A DNA stretch of 64,000 nt, from positions 2,604,001-2,668,000 of the forward strand of contig NZ_JAFBBT010000001.1 of the NCBI RefSeq assembly GCF_016907335.1, in the 5' to 3' direction. The translations under genes were made by a program, and so were the position numbers. Each line of letters opens with the position of its first letter. The stretch's first letter is position 1. This stretch comes from Curtobacterium herbarum (lineage in GTDB: Bacteria > Actinomycetota > Actinomycetes > Actinomycetales > Microbacteriaceae). Positions 8,116 to 16,168 of the stretch are shown here, one piece after another. Under the pieces are notes generated by a model, which searched no databases, was not told the origin of the DNA, and saw only the letters and a program-made list of their open reading frames with translations.

Positions 8116-8580
8116 ATGTCCACAGCACAGCGCGCAGCCGTACTCGCCGCCGGGATCGTCTTCCTCGTCGGCGTCACCGGATGCAGTGCCGGCGGCAGCG
8201 GCGACACCGCGACGACCGCGGCCCAGCCCGAGATGTCCCAGTCCGAGCGGAAGGCGACGATCCCGGACCTCGAGAAGGAGGCCTCCACCGTCGCCGAGGG
8301 CATGGTCGACGCCATGGCCGACGGCGGGACGGAGACCGGCTCGGAGTACGTGGCGGCGCACCCGCTCGCCGCCCACCACTTCCTCGGCAAGTGGGAGATC
8401 GGCAAGCCGGACGCGACCGGTGCCAGCATCGGCACGGTCTGCATCGAGTACCGACCGACGAAGGACGCCGACCCCGTCGCGATGGCGACCGCGAACGCCC
8501 AGTACGCGCCGGCGAGCGGCAGCGTGAGCGAACTGCGCCGCACCTCGCCGGTCGGGAACGGCCTCAACACCGGCTGCTGA
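8116..8580 (+). CDS. Predicted lipoprotein
   Basis: A 154-residue protein with a lipoprotein signal: hydrophobic VLAAGIVFLVGVTG followed by Cys at about residue 23 (VGVTGCS). The mature chain is acidic and ends in Cys, with a second Cys (VCIEYRPT), so a disulfide is possible in the exported protein. No domain is recognised. The start is ATG 8116 behind a purine-rich CAGGGGG sequence; a TACGCT -10 candidate is at 8038-8043. It stands alone between the glycosyltransferase gene (119-base gap) and the aminopeptidase gene on the same strand. Confidence 0.7.
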   Translation: MSTAQRAAVLAAGIVFLVGVTGCSAGGSGDTATTAAQPEMSQSERKATIPDLEKEASTVAEGMVDAMADGGTETGSEYVAAHPLAAHHFLGKWEIGKPDATGASIGTVCIEYRPTKDADPVAMATANAQYAPASGSVSELRRTSPVGNGLNTGC

Positions 8581-8648
8581 GGCCACGTCGCGCGCCCGCC
8601 GCCCCGCCCGCGGTGGCCCGGCCGGCGCACGGTGCGATGATGGGACGC

Positions 8649-10133
8649 ATGGCCGACACCACTCCCCGCGCGACGAGCAACCGCTCCACCACTCCCGGCT
8701 CGTCCGTGTTCAAGGACCACATCGCGTCGAACTGGGCGGAGCGCGAGCGTCCGCTCCCGGCGCCCCGCGAGCAGTCCGCGTTCGCTGCCGAACGTCGTGC
8801 GCGGCTCTCCGAGCTGCACACCGGCCGGACGCTCGTCGTCCCCGCCGGGCAGGCGAAGGTGCGCTCGAACGACTGCGACTACCCGTTCCGTCCGCACTCG
8901 ACGTTCGCGCACCTGACCGGTTGGGGCACGGACACCGTCGTCGGGTCCGTCCTGGTCCTGACGCCGAACGGCAGCGGGCACGACGCCACGCTGTACTTCC
9001 GCGCGACCGCCGGCCGTGACTCGGAGGAGTTCTACGCGAACCCCGAGATCGGCGAGTTCTGGGTCGGTCCGCGTCCGTCGCTGGCCGAGGTCTCCGCCGA
9101 CCTGGGTCTCGCGACGGCTGACCTCGGCGAGCTCGACCAGGCGCTCGAGGGCCTGGACGCCTCGGTGCTGGTCGTGCGTGACGCCGACGTCGACTTCACC
9201 CGGGCCCTCGACGAGCGGCTCGGCGCGACGGTCGGCGGTGCCGAGGAGCAGGACGACACCCCGGCGACGGCGGACGTGCTCTCCCGCGACCTGTCCGAGC
9301 TGCGTCTGGTGAAGGACGCGTTCGAGGTCAACGAGCTGCGCAAGGCCGTCGACGCCACGCAGCACGGGTTCGACGACGTCATCGCCGACTTCGACGCGGT
9401 CCTGGCCCACCCCCGCGGCGAGCGCATCGTCGAGGGCACCTTCAACCGCCGTGCCCGTGCGGACGGCAACACGGTCGGCTACGACACGATCGCGGCGGCC
9501 GGGCACCACGCCTGCATCCTGCACTGGACCCGGAACGACGGCGCCGTGCAGCCGGGCGACCTCATCCTCATCGACGCCGGGGTCGAGGTCGACTCGTTCT
9601 ACACGGCCGACATCACCCGGACGCTGCCGGTCAGCGGCACCTTCTCCCCCGTCCAGCGGATGGTCTACGAGGCCGTCCTGGAGGCTGCCGACGCGGCGTT
9701 CGCGATCGTCAAGCCCGGCATCACCTTCCGTGAGGTCCACGCGACCGCCATGCAGGTCATCGCCCGGAAGACGGCCGAGTGGGGCTTCCTGCCGGTCTCG
9801 GCCGACGAGTCGCTGCTGCCGGAGAACCAGTTCCACCGCCGTTACATGGTGCACGGCACGAGCCACCACCTCGGCCTCGACGTGCACGACTGCGCGAAGG
9901 CCCGCCGGGAGATGTACCTGGACGGCATCGTGCAGCCCGGCATGGTCTTCACGATCGAGCCCGGCCTGTACTTCCAGCAGGACGACCTGACCGTGCCGGA
10001 GGAGTTCCGCGGCATCGGTGTCCGCATCGAGGACGACATCCTGGTGACCGAGGACGGGGCCGAGAACCTGTCCGTCGGCATCCCCCGGACCCCCTCGGAA
10101 GTGGAGGGGTGGATCGCCCGCACTCCGCGCTAG
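8649..10133 (+). CDS. pepP: Xaa-Pro aminopeptidase (peptidase M24)
   Basis: A 494-residue cytoplasmic metalloprotease that removes an N-terminal residue preceding proline. The N-terminal half (PHSTFAHLTGW, TLYFRAT) is the creatinase/prolidase N domain. The C-terminal pita-bread domain has the five metal ligands in order: the Asp pair in LILIDAGVE and YTADITRT, His in HGTSHHLGLDVHD, Glu in TIEPGLYF and Glu in GVRIEDD. The length matches long actinobacterial PepP. Three in-frame ATGs (8637, 8640, 8649) are possible; 8649 is chosen because a GGGAC element precedes it. The stop codon is part of the -10 box of the next gene. Confidence 0.92.
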   Translation: MADTTPRATSNRSTTPGSSVFKDHIASNWAERERPLPAPREQSAFAAERRARLSELHTGRTLVVPAGQAKVRSNDCDYPFRPHSTFAHLTGWGTDTVVGSVLVLTPNGSGHDATLYFRATAGRDSEEFYANPEIGEFWVGPRPSLAEVSADLGLATADLGELDQALEGLDASVLVVRDADVDFTRALDERLGATVGGAEEQDDTPATADVLSRDLSELRLVKDAFEVNELRKAVDATQHGFDDVIADFDAVLAHPRGERIVEGTFNRRARADGNTVGYDTIAAAGHHACILHWTRNDGAVQPGDLILIDAGVEVDSFYTADITRTLPVSGTFSPVQRMVYEAVLEAADAAFAIVKPGITFREVHATAMQVIARKTAEWGFLPVSADESLLPENQFHRRYMVHGTSHHLGLDVHDCAKARREMYLDGIVQPGMVFTIEPGLYFQQDDLTVPEEFRGIGVRIEDDILVTEDGAENLSVGIPRTPSEVEGWIARTPR

Positions 10134-10143
10134 CCTGGGCCTC

Positions 10144-10617
10144 GTGAGCGCTGCAGCCCCCTCGAGCACCTTCCTGATCGACGTCGAGCACTTCGACTCG
10201 CCCGACGCCCAGCGGCTGCGAGCGGCCCAGCGCATCGAGATCGACAGCACGTACGGCGCCGACACCGAGCCCGGCCCGAAGCCGACGGCGGACTCCATCG
10301 CGGTGTTCTTCGTGGCGCGCGACGGCGACGGCACTCCGGTCGGCTGCGGTGGTCTGCGGATCGTCGACGACGGTGTGGCCGAGGTGAAGCGGATGTACGT
10401 GCGGACGGAGTCCCGCGGTTCGGGTGTCGCGGCCACGATGCTACGTCGACTCGAAGAAGCGGCGCTGGACCTCGGCTCGCCGGCCCTCGTCCTCGAGACC
10501 GGCACGGAGCAGAAGCGGGCGATCGCGTTCTACGAGCGCGAGGGCTTCAGCCGCATCGCGAACTTCGGCCCGTACGTCGGCGCCGACCGCTCGGTCTGCT
10601 ACTCGAAGATCCTCTGA
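10144..10617 (+). CDS. GNAT-family N-acetyltransferase
   Basis: A 157-residue acetyl-CoA-dependent acyltransferase. The motif region is EVKRMYVRTESRGSGVAATML, in which RGSGVA is the acetyl-CoA pyrophosphate loop (R/Q-x-x-G-x-G/A), followed by LVLETG and AIAFYEREGF, the usual fourth strand and closing helix. The substrate cannot be predicted. The GTG start at 10144 lies seven bases after TAGCCT (10131-10136), a -10 box that overlaps the TAG stop of the upstream gene, so it can be transcribed separately as a leaderless mRNA. A long hairpin follows. Confidence 0.88.
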   Translation: MSAAAPSSTFLIDVEHFDSPDAQRLRAAQRIEIDSTYGADTEPGPKPTADSIAVFFVARDGDGTPVGCGGLRIVDDGVAEVKRMYVRTESRGSGVAATMLRRLEEAALDLGSPALVLETGTEQKRAIAFYEREGFSRIANFGPYVGADRSVCYSKIL

Positions 10618-10678
10618 CCAGGAGACGCTGACCAGGAGACGCTGAGCCCGGCCGGCCTACCGCCCGACCCACAGTGCA

Positions 10679-10726
10679 ACGACGACGGGGCTCCCGGACC
10701 GTGTGGTCCGGGAGCCCCGTCGTCGT
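10679..10726. terminator. 22-bp stem bidirectional terminator
   Basis: A perfect 22-bp inverted repeat with a GTGT loop lies between the convergent GNAT and stress-protein genes. Without T-runs on either side, it fits the GC-rich hairpins ending other operons in this window. Confidence 0.85.
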
Positions 10727-10741
10727 CACCGCGGCTCGACG

Positions 10742-11866
10742 TCAGTCGCGGCGTTCGTCCTGACGCCCGGCGGTCCCGCTGGCGTCGGGCGCGGGCTGGT
10801 CCGGCTGCTCCTGGGACTCCGGGGTGGTCGCGCGCTCCCCGTAGCGCGGGCCGTCGTTCGTGCCGAACTGCGGCGTGGAGCCCGCGGGGCGCTGCGGCGG
10901 GTTCGCGCCACGGTCACCGGAGGCGTCGCGGGCCGCACCCTCGTTGGTGCCGTACCGCGGGCCTCCCGTCGCGTCGCGAGGCGCGCTGTCCTCGGGAGCC
11001 CGGCGTGCGGCGTCGTCGTTCGTGCCGTACCGGGGGCCGTCGTTCGTGCCGTAGCGCGGGCGGCCGTCCGGCGCCGGCTGCGGGCCGGAGCCCGGCTGCT
11101 GGTGCGGGGTGGCGTGCCCACCGTAGGGCGAGCCCTGCGGTGCCTGACCCTGCTGGCCGTACTCGCCGTACTGCGGCGGGCGGCCCTGCGTCGGCGCTCC
11201 CTGGCCCGGCCCGCCCTGCGGCGCCCCCGGACGCCACGGCTGCTGCCCGACCTGGCCCTGCTGTCCGGACGGGCCCGACTGACCGTACTGCCCCGGCTGG
11301 CCCTGCTGTCCGTACTGCCCCGGCTGGCCGCCCTGCTTCGTGCTGCCCGCACCCGGCTGGTCCCACGAGGTGTGCTGGATCGCACCGGCCTGCCCGAGGA
11401 TGCGCTGCGCCTGCCCCGAGAGCTGCGGCTCGACGACGATCTGGTAGTTCGTGGCGAGGACCTGGTGCACGCTCGTGAAGTCCCGCTGCCGCTTGGTGAT
11501 CGCGAACGAGACGATGCCGTAGAGCATGCCGAAGCCCGCGCCGATGACCGCGGCGGCGGCGAAGAGCCCACCGGCCGAAGGTGAGAACAACGTCAGGACG
11601 ACGCCGAAGAAGAACCCGAGCCAGAGGCCGGACAGGGCACCGGCGAGGGCCGCGCGGCCGTAGGTCATCTTGCCGGTGACGCGTTCGACGGTCTTCAGGT
11701 CGTTGCCGACGATCGCGAGCTTCGCGACCGGGAAGTCCGCTTCGGCGAGCTTCGCGACCACGCGCTGTGCTTCGGGGTAGCTGTCGTAGGTGCCGAGGAC
11801 GTCACCGCGGGGCAGCGTGGGGAACGCCTGTGCCGTGCGGCCGCCGAAGGGGCTCTGAGTGCTCAC
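10742..11866 (-). CDS. General stress protein 17M-like membrane protein with repetitive tail
   Basis: A 374-residue protein. The first ~65 residues (VLGTYDSYPEAQRVVAKLAEADFP) form the general stress protein 17M-like domain. Two hydrophobic segments follow at about 80-130 (LSGLWLGFFFGVVLTLF and LFAAAAVIGAGFGMLYG), then a short domain ending in QIVVEPQL. After about residue 175 the chain is a disordered Gln/Gly/Pro tail with QPGQYGQQG units, changing to five YGTN(D/E)-type units near the C-terminus. The GTG start at 11866 begins VSTQSPFGG. It is divergent from the MgtE-N/CBS gene. Role unknown beyond the family name; the tail may mediate surface or protein contacts. Confidence 0.8.
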   Translation of the reverse strand: MSTQSPFGGRTAQAFPTLPRGDVLGTYDSYPEAQRVVAKLAEADFPVAKLAIVGNDLKTVERVTGKMTYGRAALAGALSGLWLGFFFGVVLTLFSPSAGGLFAAAAVIGAGFGMLYGIVSFAITKRQRDFTSVHQVLATNYQIVVEPQLSGQAQRILGQAGAIQHTSWDQPGAGSTKQGGQPGQYGQQGQPGQYGQSGPSGQQGQVGQQPWRPGAPQGGPGQGAPTQGRPPQYGEYGQQGQAPQGSPYGGHATPHQQPGSGPQPAPDGRPRYGTNDGPRYGTNDDAARRAPEDSAPRDATGGPRYGTNEGAARDASGDRGANPPQRPAGSTPQFGTNDGPRYGERATTPESQEQPDQPAPDASGTAGRQDERRD

Positions 11867-11958
11867 ACAGTCATCATCCACCGGGCTCCTTGCGATCACA
11901 CGAGAACCACCAGGGAAGGCGCGGCGAGTGGGCCGGGCCGAGCGACTACGCTGGACGG

Positions 11959-13290
11959 GTGAGCGCCTCGAAGGTCTTCGTCGCCCGCTTAGCCGGGTGC
12001 TCCGTCTTCGACCCCGCGGGCGATCGGGTGGGTCGGGTCCGGGACGTCCTGGTCGTGTACCGCCGGGTCGACGCCCCGCAGGTCGTCGGGTTGATCGTCG
12101 AGGTCCCCGGCAAGCGCCGCATCTTCGTCAGCATCGGCCGGATCACCTCGATCGGCGCTGGCCAGGTCATCACGACGGGCCTGGTCAACATGCGCCGCTT
12201 CGAGCAGCGCGGTGGCGAGGTCCGGGTGATCGCCGAGATCCTCGGTCGCAAGGTGCTCATCAAGAAGGAGCAGATCCGCGCGACCATCGAGGACGTCGCG
12301 ATCGAGGACCACGGCCAGGGTGACTGGTCCGTCGCGCAGCTGTTCCTCCGCAAGCCGAAGACCACGCCGTCCCCGTTCGGCAAGGGCCCGACGACGTTCG
12401 CCACCTGGAACGAGGTCACCGAGGACGAGCTGCCCGGTGAGTCCCAGTCCGCCGAGCACGTGATCGCCGCCTACTCGGACCTGCTGCCCGCCGACCTCGC
12501 CTCGACCCTGCTGGACCTGCCGTCCGAGCGCCGGTTCGAGGTCGCCGAGGAGCTGCCGGACAACCGTCTCGCCGACGTGCTCGAGGAGATGCCCGACCAG
12601 GAGCGGATCGAGATCCTCTCCGCCCTCCGCGACTCCCGGGCCGCCGACGTCCTCGACCAGATGCAGCCCGACGACGCCGCCGACCTGCTGGCCCAGCTGC
12701 CGGACGAGCGCAGTGAAGCCCTCCTCGAGCTCATGGAGCCGGAAGAGGCGCAGGACGTCCGGATGCTGCTCGAGTACGAGCCGGACACCGCCGGCGGGCT
12801 CATGACGACCGAGCCGGTGATCCTGTCCGCCGACTCGACCGTGGCCGAGGGCCTCGCGCTGGTCCGCCGCCACGAACTCGCCCCGGTGCTCGGCGCCGCG
12901 GTCTGCGTGACGCTGCCGCCGTACGAGCCGCCGACCGGGCGCTTCCTCGGCCTGGTGCACTTCCAGCGGATGCTCCGGTACCCGCCGAACGAGCGCCTCG
13001 GCACGCTCATCGACCAGCAGACCGAACCGGTCAAGGTCGACGCGAGTGCCGCCGAGGTGACCCGCGTGATGGCGACCTACAACCTCCTGTCCGTCCCCGT
13101 GGTCGACGACGCCCACCGACTCGTCGGGGTGGTGACCATCGACGACGTCCTCGACCACGTCCTGCCGGACGACTGGCGCAGTCAGGACGAGGCCGACGCC
13201 AACCCGGGCGCGGTCTCGCGCCCACGCTCACTGACCCGCAGAGCACCGGTCACCCCGGGAAGGAGGACGACTCGTGGCACGCACGGATGA
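11959..13290 (+). CDS. Soluble PRC-like / MgtE-N / CBS-domain protein
   Basis: A 443-residue protein with the sensor half of the MgtE magnesium channel but not its pore. Residues ~1-85 (VARLAGCSVFDPAGDRVGRVRDV) look like a PRC-barrel. Residues ~165-270 are helical MgtE_N repeats (LLDLPSERRFEVAEELPDNRLADVLEEMP is the repeat type). Residues ~280-410 carry a CBS pair, with GGLMTTEPV before and GVVTIDDVLDHVLPDDW after. No membrane helix is visible. It probably senses Mg2+ or a nucleotide in the cytoplasm. GTG 11959 lies six bases after TACGCT (11947-11952). The 3' end overlaps the DUF1003 gene by 17 bases. I recall the mycobacterial counterpart as Rv1232c. Confidence 0.85.
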   Translation: MSASKVFVARLAGCSVFDPAGDRVGRVRDVLVVYRRVDAPQVVGLIVEVPGKRRIFVSIGRITSIGAGQVITTGLVNMRRFEQRGGEVRVIAEILGRKVLIKKEQIRATIEDVAIEDHGQGDWSVAQLFLRKPKTTPSPFGKGPTTFATWNEVTEDELPGESQSAEHVIAAYSDLLPADLASTLLDLPSERRFEVAEELPDNRLADVLEEMPDQERIEILSALRDSRAADVLDQMQPDDAADLLAQLPDERSEALLELMEPEEAQDVRMLLEYEPDTAGGLMTTEPVILSADSTVAEGLALVRRHELAPVLGAAVCVTLPPYEPPTGRFLGLVHFQRMLRYPPNERLGTLIDQQTEPVKVDASAAEVTRVMATYNLLSVPVVDDAHRLVGVVTIDDVLDHVLPDDWRSQDEADANPGAVSRPRSLTRRAPVTPGRRTTRGTHG

Positions 13291-13897
13291 GAACCGCAGG
13301 GAACGACCCGAGGAACGCCTCGATTCCCCCAAGGGCATGCGCACCCGTGTCCTGCCGACCCGACGCCGTGGTCGCGGTGACGCCTTCGGCCGAGCGACCG
13401 AGGGCATCGCACGCGCGATGGGCACCCCCTGGTTCCTGATCGGCCTGACGCTCTTCTGCGTGCTCTGGATGGGGTGGAACATCCTGACGCCGAAGTCGTG
13501 GCAGTTCGACTCCGCGGCGATCGGCTTCACCGCGCTGACCCTCGTGCTGTCGCTGCAGGCCTCGTACGCGGCGCCGCTGATCCTGCTCGCGCAGAACCGG
13601 CAGGACGACCGCGACCGCGTGCAGTTCGAGCAGGACCGACAGCGCGCCGAGCGGAACCTGGCCGACACCGAGTACCTCGCCCGCGAGGTCGTCGCCCTCC
13701 GCCTGGCGATGCGCGACATGGCGTCGAAGGACTTCATCCGCGCCGAGCTGCGGTCCCTGCTCGAGGAGCTCGACCGTCGTGACGGCGGCCCCGAGGACCT
13801 CGACGAACTCGACGACCGTGAGCGCGACCGCGCACGCAGCCAGATGCACGACCGCGGCCACGACCGGGGCCACGACCGTTCGGTGACGCGTGGCTGA
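13274..13897 (+). CDS. DUF1003 membrane protein
   Basis: A 207-residue protein of the DUF1003 family. Two membrane helices are evident at about residues 51-70 (WFLIGLTLFCVLWMGWNIL) and 81-104 (FTALTLVLSLQASYAAPLILL), followed by the family's RQDDRDRVQFEQD segment and a long charged helix, then an Asp/Arg/His-rich C-terminal tail with repeated HDRG units. Function is unknown. Start GTG 13274 lies within the last codons of the MgtE-N/CBS gene behind AGGAGGA, a strong ribosome-binding site. It also overlaps mrp by eight bases, so all three genes form one operon. Confidence 0.88.
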   Translation: MARTDENRRERPEERLDSPKGMRTRVLPTRRRGRGDAFGRATEGIARAMGTPWFLIGLTLFCVLWMGWNILTPKSWQFDSAAIGFTALTLVLSLQASYAAPLILLAQNRQDDRDRVQFEQDRQRAERNLADTEYLAREVVALRLAMRDMASKDFIRAELRSLLEELDRRDGGPEDLDELDDRERDRARSQMHDRGHDRGHDRSVTRG

Positions 13898-15050
13898 CGT
13901 CTCCCACCCGGAGGACGCGCTCGGCACGGCGGTCCTCGCTGCGCTCGACCGCGTCATCGACCCGGAGATCCGCCGTCCCGTCACCGAGCTCGACATGATC
14001 CGTGGCGTCGACGTCCAGCCGGGAGGCTCGGTGCGCGTCGACCTGCAGCTCACGATCGTGGGGTGCCCGGCCGCCGACATCATCGAACGCGACGTGCACG
14101 ACGCCGCGGCCTCGGTGCCCGGCGTGACGAGCGTCGCGGTCGACGTCGACGTGATGTCCCCGGCGCAGCGGGCCGCCCTGACCGACCGGCTCCGGGCCGG
14201 GCGGCCGAAGGGCGTGCAGTTCACGCCGGACTCGCTGACGCGCGTGATCGCCGTGACGAGCGGCAAGGGCGGTGTCGGCAAGTCCACGGTGACGGCGAAC
14301 CTGGCGGTCGCCCTCGCCCGCCGCGGGCAGCGCGTCGGCATCGTCGACGTCGACGTGCACGGCTTCAGCATCCCGGGCCTGATGGGCCTGACGGACGAGC
14401 ACGGTGTGGCGCCACGCCCGACCCGGGTCGACAGCATGATCCTGCCGCCGGTCGCGCACGAGGTGAAGGTCGTCTCGATCGGCATGTTCGTCGACGACGT
14501 CTCCACCGCGGTGTCCTGGCGTGGCCCGATGCTGCACCGGACGGTGAACCAGTTCCTGTCCGACGTGTGGTTCGGCGACCTCGACGTGCTCCTGCTCGAC
14601 ATGCCGCCCGGCACCGGTGACGTGGCGATCTCGGTCGGCCAGCTGCTGCCGCACGCCGAGGTCCTCGTCGTCACCACCCCGCAGGCTGCTGCGGCGGACG
14701 TCGCCGAGCGGAGCGGGATCGTCGCCCGGCAGACCGGTCAGCGGGTGATCGGCGTCGTCGAGAACATGGCGGGGCTCGTGCAGCCGGACGGCAGCGTGCT
14801 GCACCTCTTCGGTGAGGGCGGTGGCGACGAGACCGCCCGGCGGCTCTCCCGCGGGCAGGACTCCCCCGTGCCGGTGCTCGGCCGGGTGCCGCTCTCGGTG
14901 CCGCTGCGTGCCGGGGGCGATGCGGGCCTCCCGGTCGTGCTGGGTGACCCGACGGACGCCGCAGCGGTCGCGCTCGACGCGGTCGCGGACCGGCTCACCG
15001 CGATGGGTCGCGGGCTGGCCGGGCGGAAGCTCGGGCTGTCGCTGTCCTGA
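13890..15050 (+). CDS. mrp: Mrp/NBP35-type Fe-S carrier P-loop ATPase
   Basis: A 386-residue protein that binds and transfers Fe-S clusters using ATP. Residues ~1-95 are a DUF59/MIP18-like domain (LDRVIDPEIRRPVTELDMI). The P-loop domain begins with the deviant Walker A SGKGGVGKSTVTANLA, then DVDVHGFSIPGLMG and LLLDMPPGTGDVAIS. The C-terminal CxxC seen in many Mrp proteins is not obvious, as the end reads GVVENMAGLVQPDGS where it would be expected; this holds for several actinobacterial homologues. GTG 13890 overlaps the DUF1003 gene. Mrp is convergent with tatB 45 bases downstream. Confidence 0.9.
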   Translation: MADVSHPEDALGTAVLAALDRVIDPEIRRPVTELDMIRGVDVQPGGSVRVDLQLTIVGCPAADIIERDVHDAAASVPGVTSVAVDVDVMSPAQRAALTDRLRAGRPKGVQFTPDSLTRVIAVTSGKGGVGKSTVTANLAVALARRGQRVGIVDVDVHGFSIPGLMGLTDEHGVAPRPTRVDSMILPPVAHEVKVVSIGMFVDDVSTAVSWRGPMLHRTVNQFLSDVWFGDLDVLLLDMPPGTGDVAISVGQLLPHAEVLVVTTPQAAAADVAERSGIVARQTGQRVIGVVENMAGLVQPDGSVLHLFGEGGGDETARRLSRGQDSPVPVLGRVPLSVPLRAGGDAGLPVVLGDPTDAAAVALDAVADRLTAMGRGLAGRKLGLSLS

Positions 15051-15095
15051 CGGTCGCTGTCCTGACGGTCGCCGTCAGATCGCTTCGCCTCGGCG

Positions 15096-15470
15096 TCAGG
15101 TCGCTTCGGCGTCGTACGGCGCGGCTTCGCCGGCGGCCAGCGGCACGATCGGCGCGGGTGCCCGGACCTTCGCGGCCGTCACGGTCGCGGCGGCCGCTGC
15201 GACGTCGTCGCCCGAGGAGGGCGAGTCGAGCAGGGCGTCCCGGATGATCCGACGCGGGTCGTACTGCCGCGGGTCCAGCTTCTGCCAGTCCACGTCGTCG
15301 AAGTCGGGGCCCATCTCCTCGCGCATCCGGTCCTTCGCGGTGTCCGCGAACCGGCGGACCGCCTTGACGAAGTCGGCGAGCTTCTGGGCGTAGACCGGCA
15401 ACCGCTGCGGCCCGAGCAACAGCACGGCGATGATCCCGATGAGCAGGATCTTGTCGAGCTGGATGTTCAC
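15096..15470 (-). CDS. tatB: Twin-arginine translocase subunit TatB
   Basis: A 124-residue single-span protein of the Tat pathway, which exports folded proteins. The N-terminal helix (residues ~7-25, KILLIGIIAVLLLGPQRLP) contains the family's G-P-x-x-L-P hinge, followed by an amphipathic helix (YAQKLADFVKAVRRFADTAK) and a variable acidic-to-Ala-rich tail. The length and tail suit TatB more than TatA. The GTG start at 15470 lies seven bases after a TAGGCT -10 box on the minus strand (15478-15483). It is divergent from the O-methyltransferase gene and convergent with mrp. Confidence 0.88.
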   Translation of the reverse strand: MNIQLDKILLIGIIAVLLLGPQRLPVYAQKLADFVKAVRRFADTAKDRMREEMGPDFDDVDWQKLDPRQYDPRRIIRDALLDSPSSGDDVAAAAATVTAAKVRAPAPIVPLAAGEAAPYDAEAT

Positions 15471-15533
15471 GGGAGCGAGCCTAACGCGTGGAGTCGTCGA
15501 GTCACCCGTAGAGTTGACCGACGAGGAGTGTGC

Positions 15534-16166
15534 GTGTCAGAGAAAGACTCGAACTGGAAGTTCGCGGAGGACATCGTCTCCGAACCCGAGGGTGTCGCCC
15601 GTGCCCGTGAGCGCTCCCTCGAACTCGGGGTCGAAGCCGTCTCACCCGCCATCGGCGCGCAGATGAGCGTGATCGCCGCGGCCTCGCGGGCGACGAGCAT
15701 CATCGAGATCGGCACCGGGCTCGGCGTCTCCGGCCTGTACCTGCTCGCGGGTGCGCCGGATGCGACGCTGACCACGATCGACGTCGAGATCGACCACCAG
15801 CAGGACGCCCGCGACGCCTTCATCGCCGCCGGCACCGCACCCGGACGGGTCCGCCTGATCCCCGGCCGAGCGGCGCAGGTGCTGCCGCGGATGAACGACG
15901 CCTCGTACGACGTCGTGCTCATCGACGCCGACCCGGAGCACGTCATCGAGTACGTCGAGCACGGCCTGCGGCTGGCGAAGACCGGCGGCACCGTCCTCGT
16001 CCCGCACGCCCTGTGGCGCGGCAGGGTCGCGGACCCGGTCAAGCGGGACCGCGCGACCACCGACTTCCGGCTGCTCCTGACCGAGGTGTCGACCTCCGGT
16101 GCGGTCCGCAGCGCCCTGTCCCCCGCGGGCGACGGGTTGCTGCAGATGACGAAGCTCACCGACTGA
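15534..16166 (+). CDS. SAM-dependent O-methyltransferase (class I, COMT-like)
   Basis: A 210-residue methyltransferase of the bacterial catechol-type O-methyltransferase family, using S-adenosylmethionine. Visible motifs are the SAM-binding IIEIGTGLGVSGLYLL, the acidic TTIDVEIDHQQD and VVLIDADPEHVIEYVEHGL, the latter with the metal-binding Asp. GTG 15534 is chosen over GTG 15528 because GAGGAG (15523-15528) gives correct spacing only for it. In mycobacteria I recall the same enzyme next to sigE-rseA-htrA-tatB; here sigE, rseA and htrA are absent and it sits head to head with tatB. The substrate is unknown. Confidence 0.88.
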   Translation: MSEKDSNWKFAEDIVSEPEGVARARERSLELGVEAVSPAIGAQMSVIAAASRATSIIEIGTGLGVSGLYLLAGAPDATLTTIDVEIDHQQDARDAFIAAGTAPGRVRLIPGRAAQVLPRMNDASYDVVLIDADPEHVIEYVEHGLRLAKTGGTVLVPHALWRGRVADPVKRDRATTDFRLLLTEVSTSGAVRSALSPAGDGLLQMTKLTD

Positions 16167-16168
16167 CC

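Noticed and set aside
5039..8128. A 1029-codon minus-strand open frame opposite the glycosyltransferase locus
   Set aside because: It is a GC-driven antisense frame, rich in Arg, Asp, Glu, Gln and His, with no domain. The plus strand holds real motifs (TEDADLG, QRSRW) and coupled starts.
11959..13290. Calling this gene a magnesium transporter
   Set aside because: It has only the cytoplasmic MgtE_N and CBS parts and no membrane helices.
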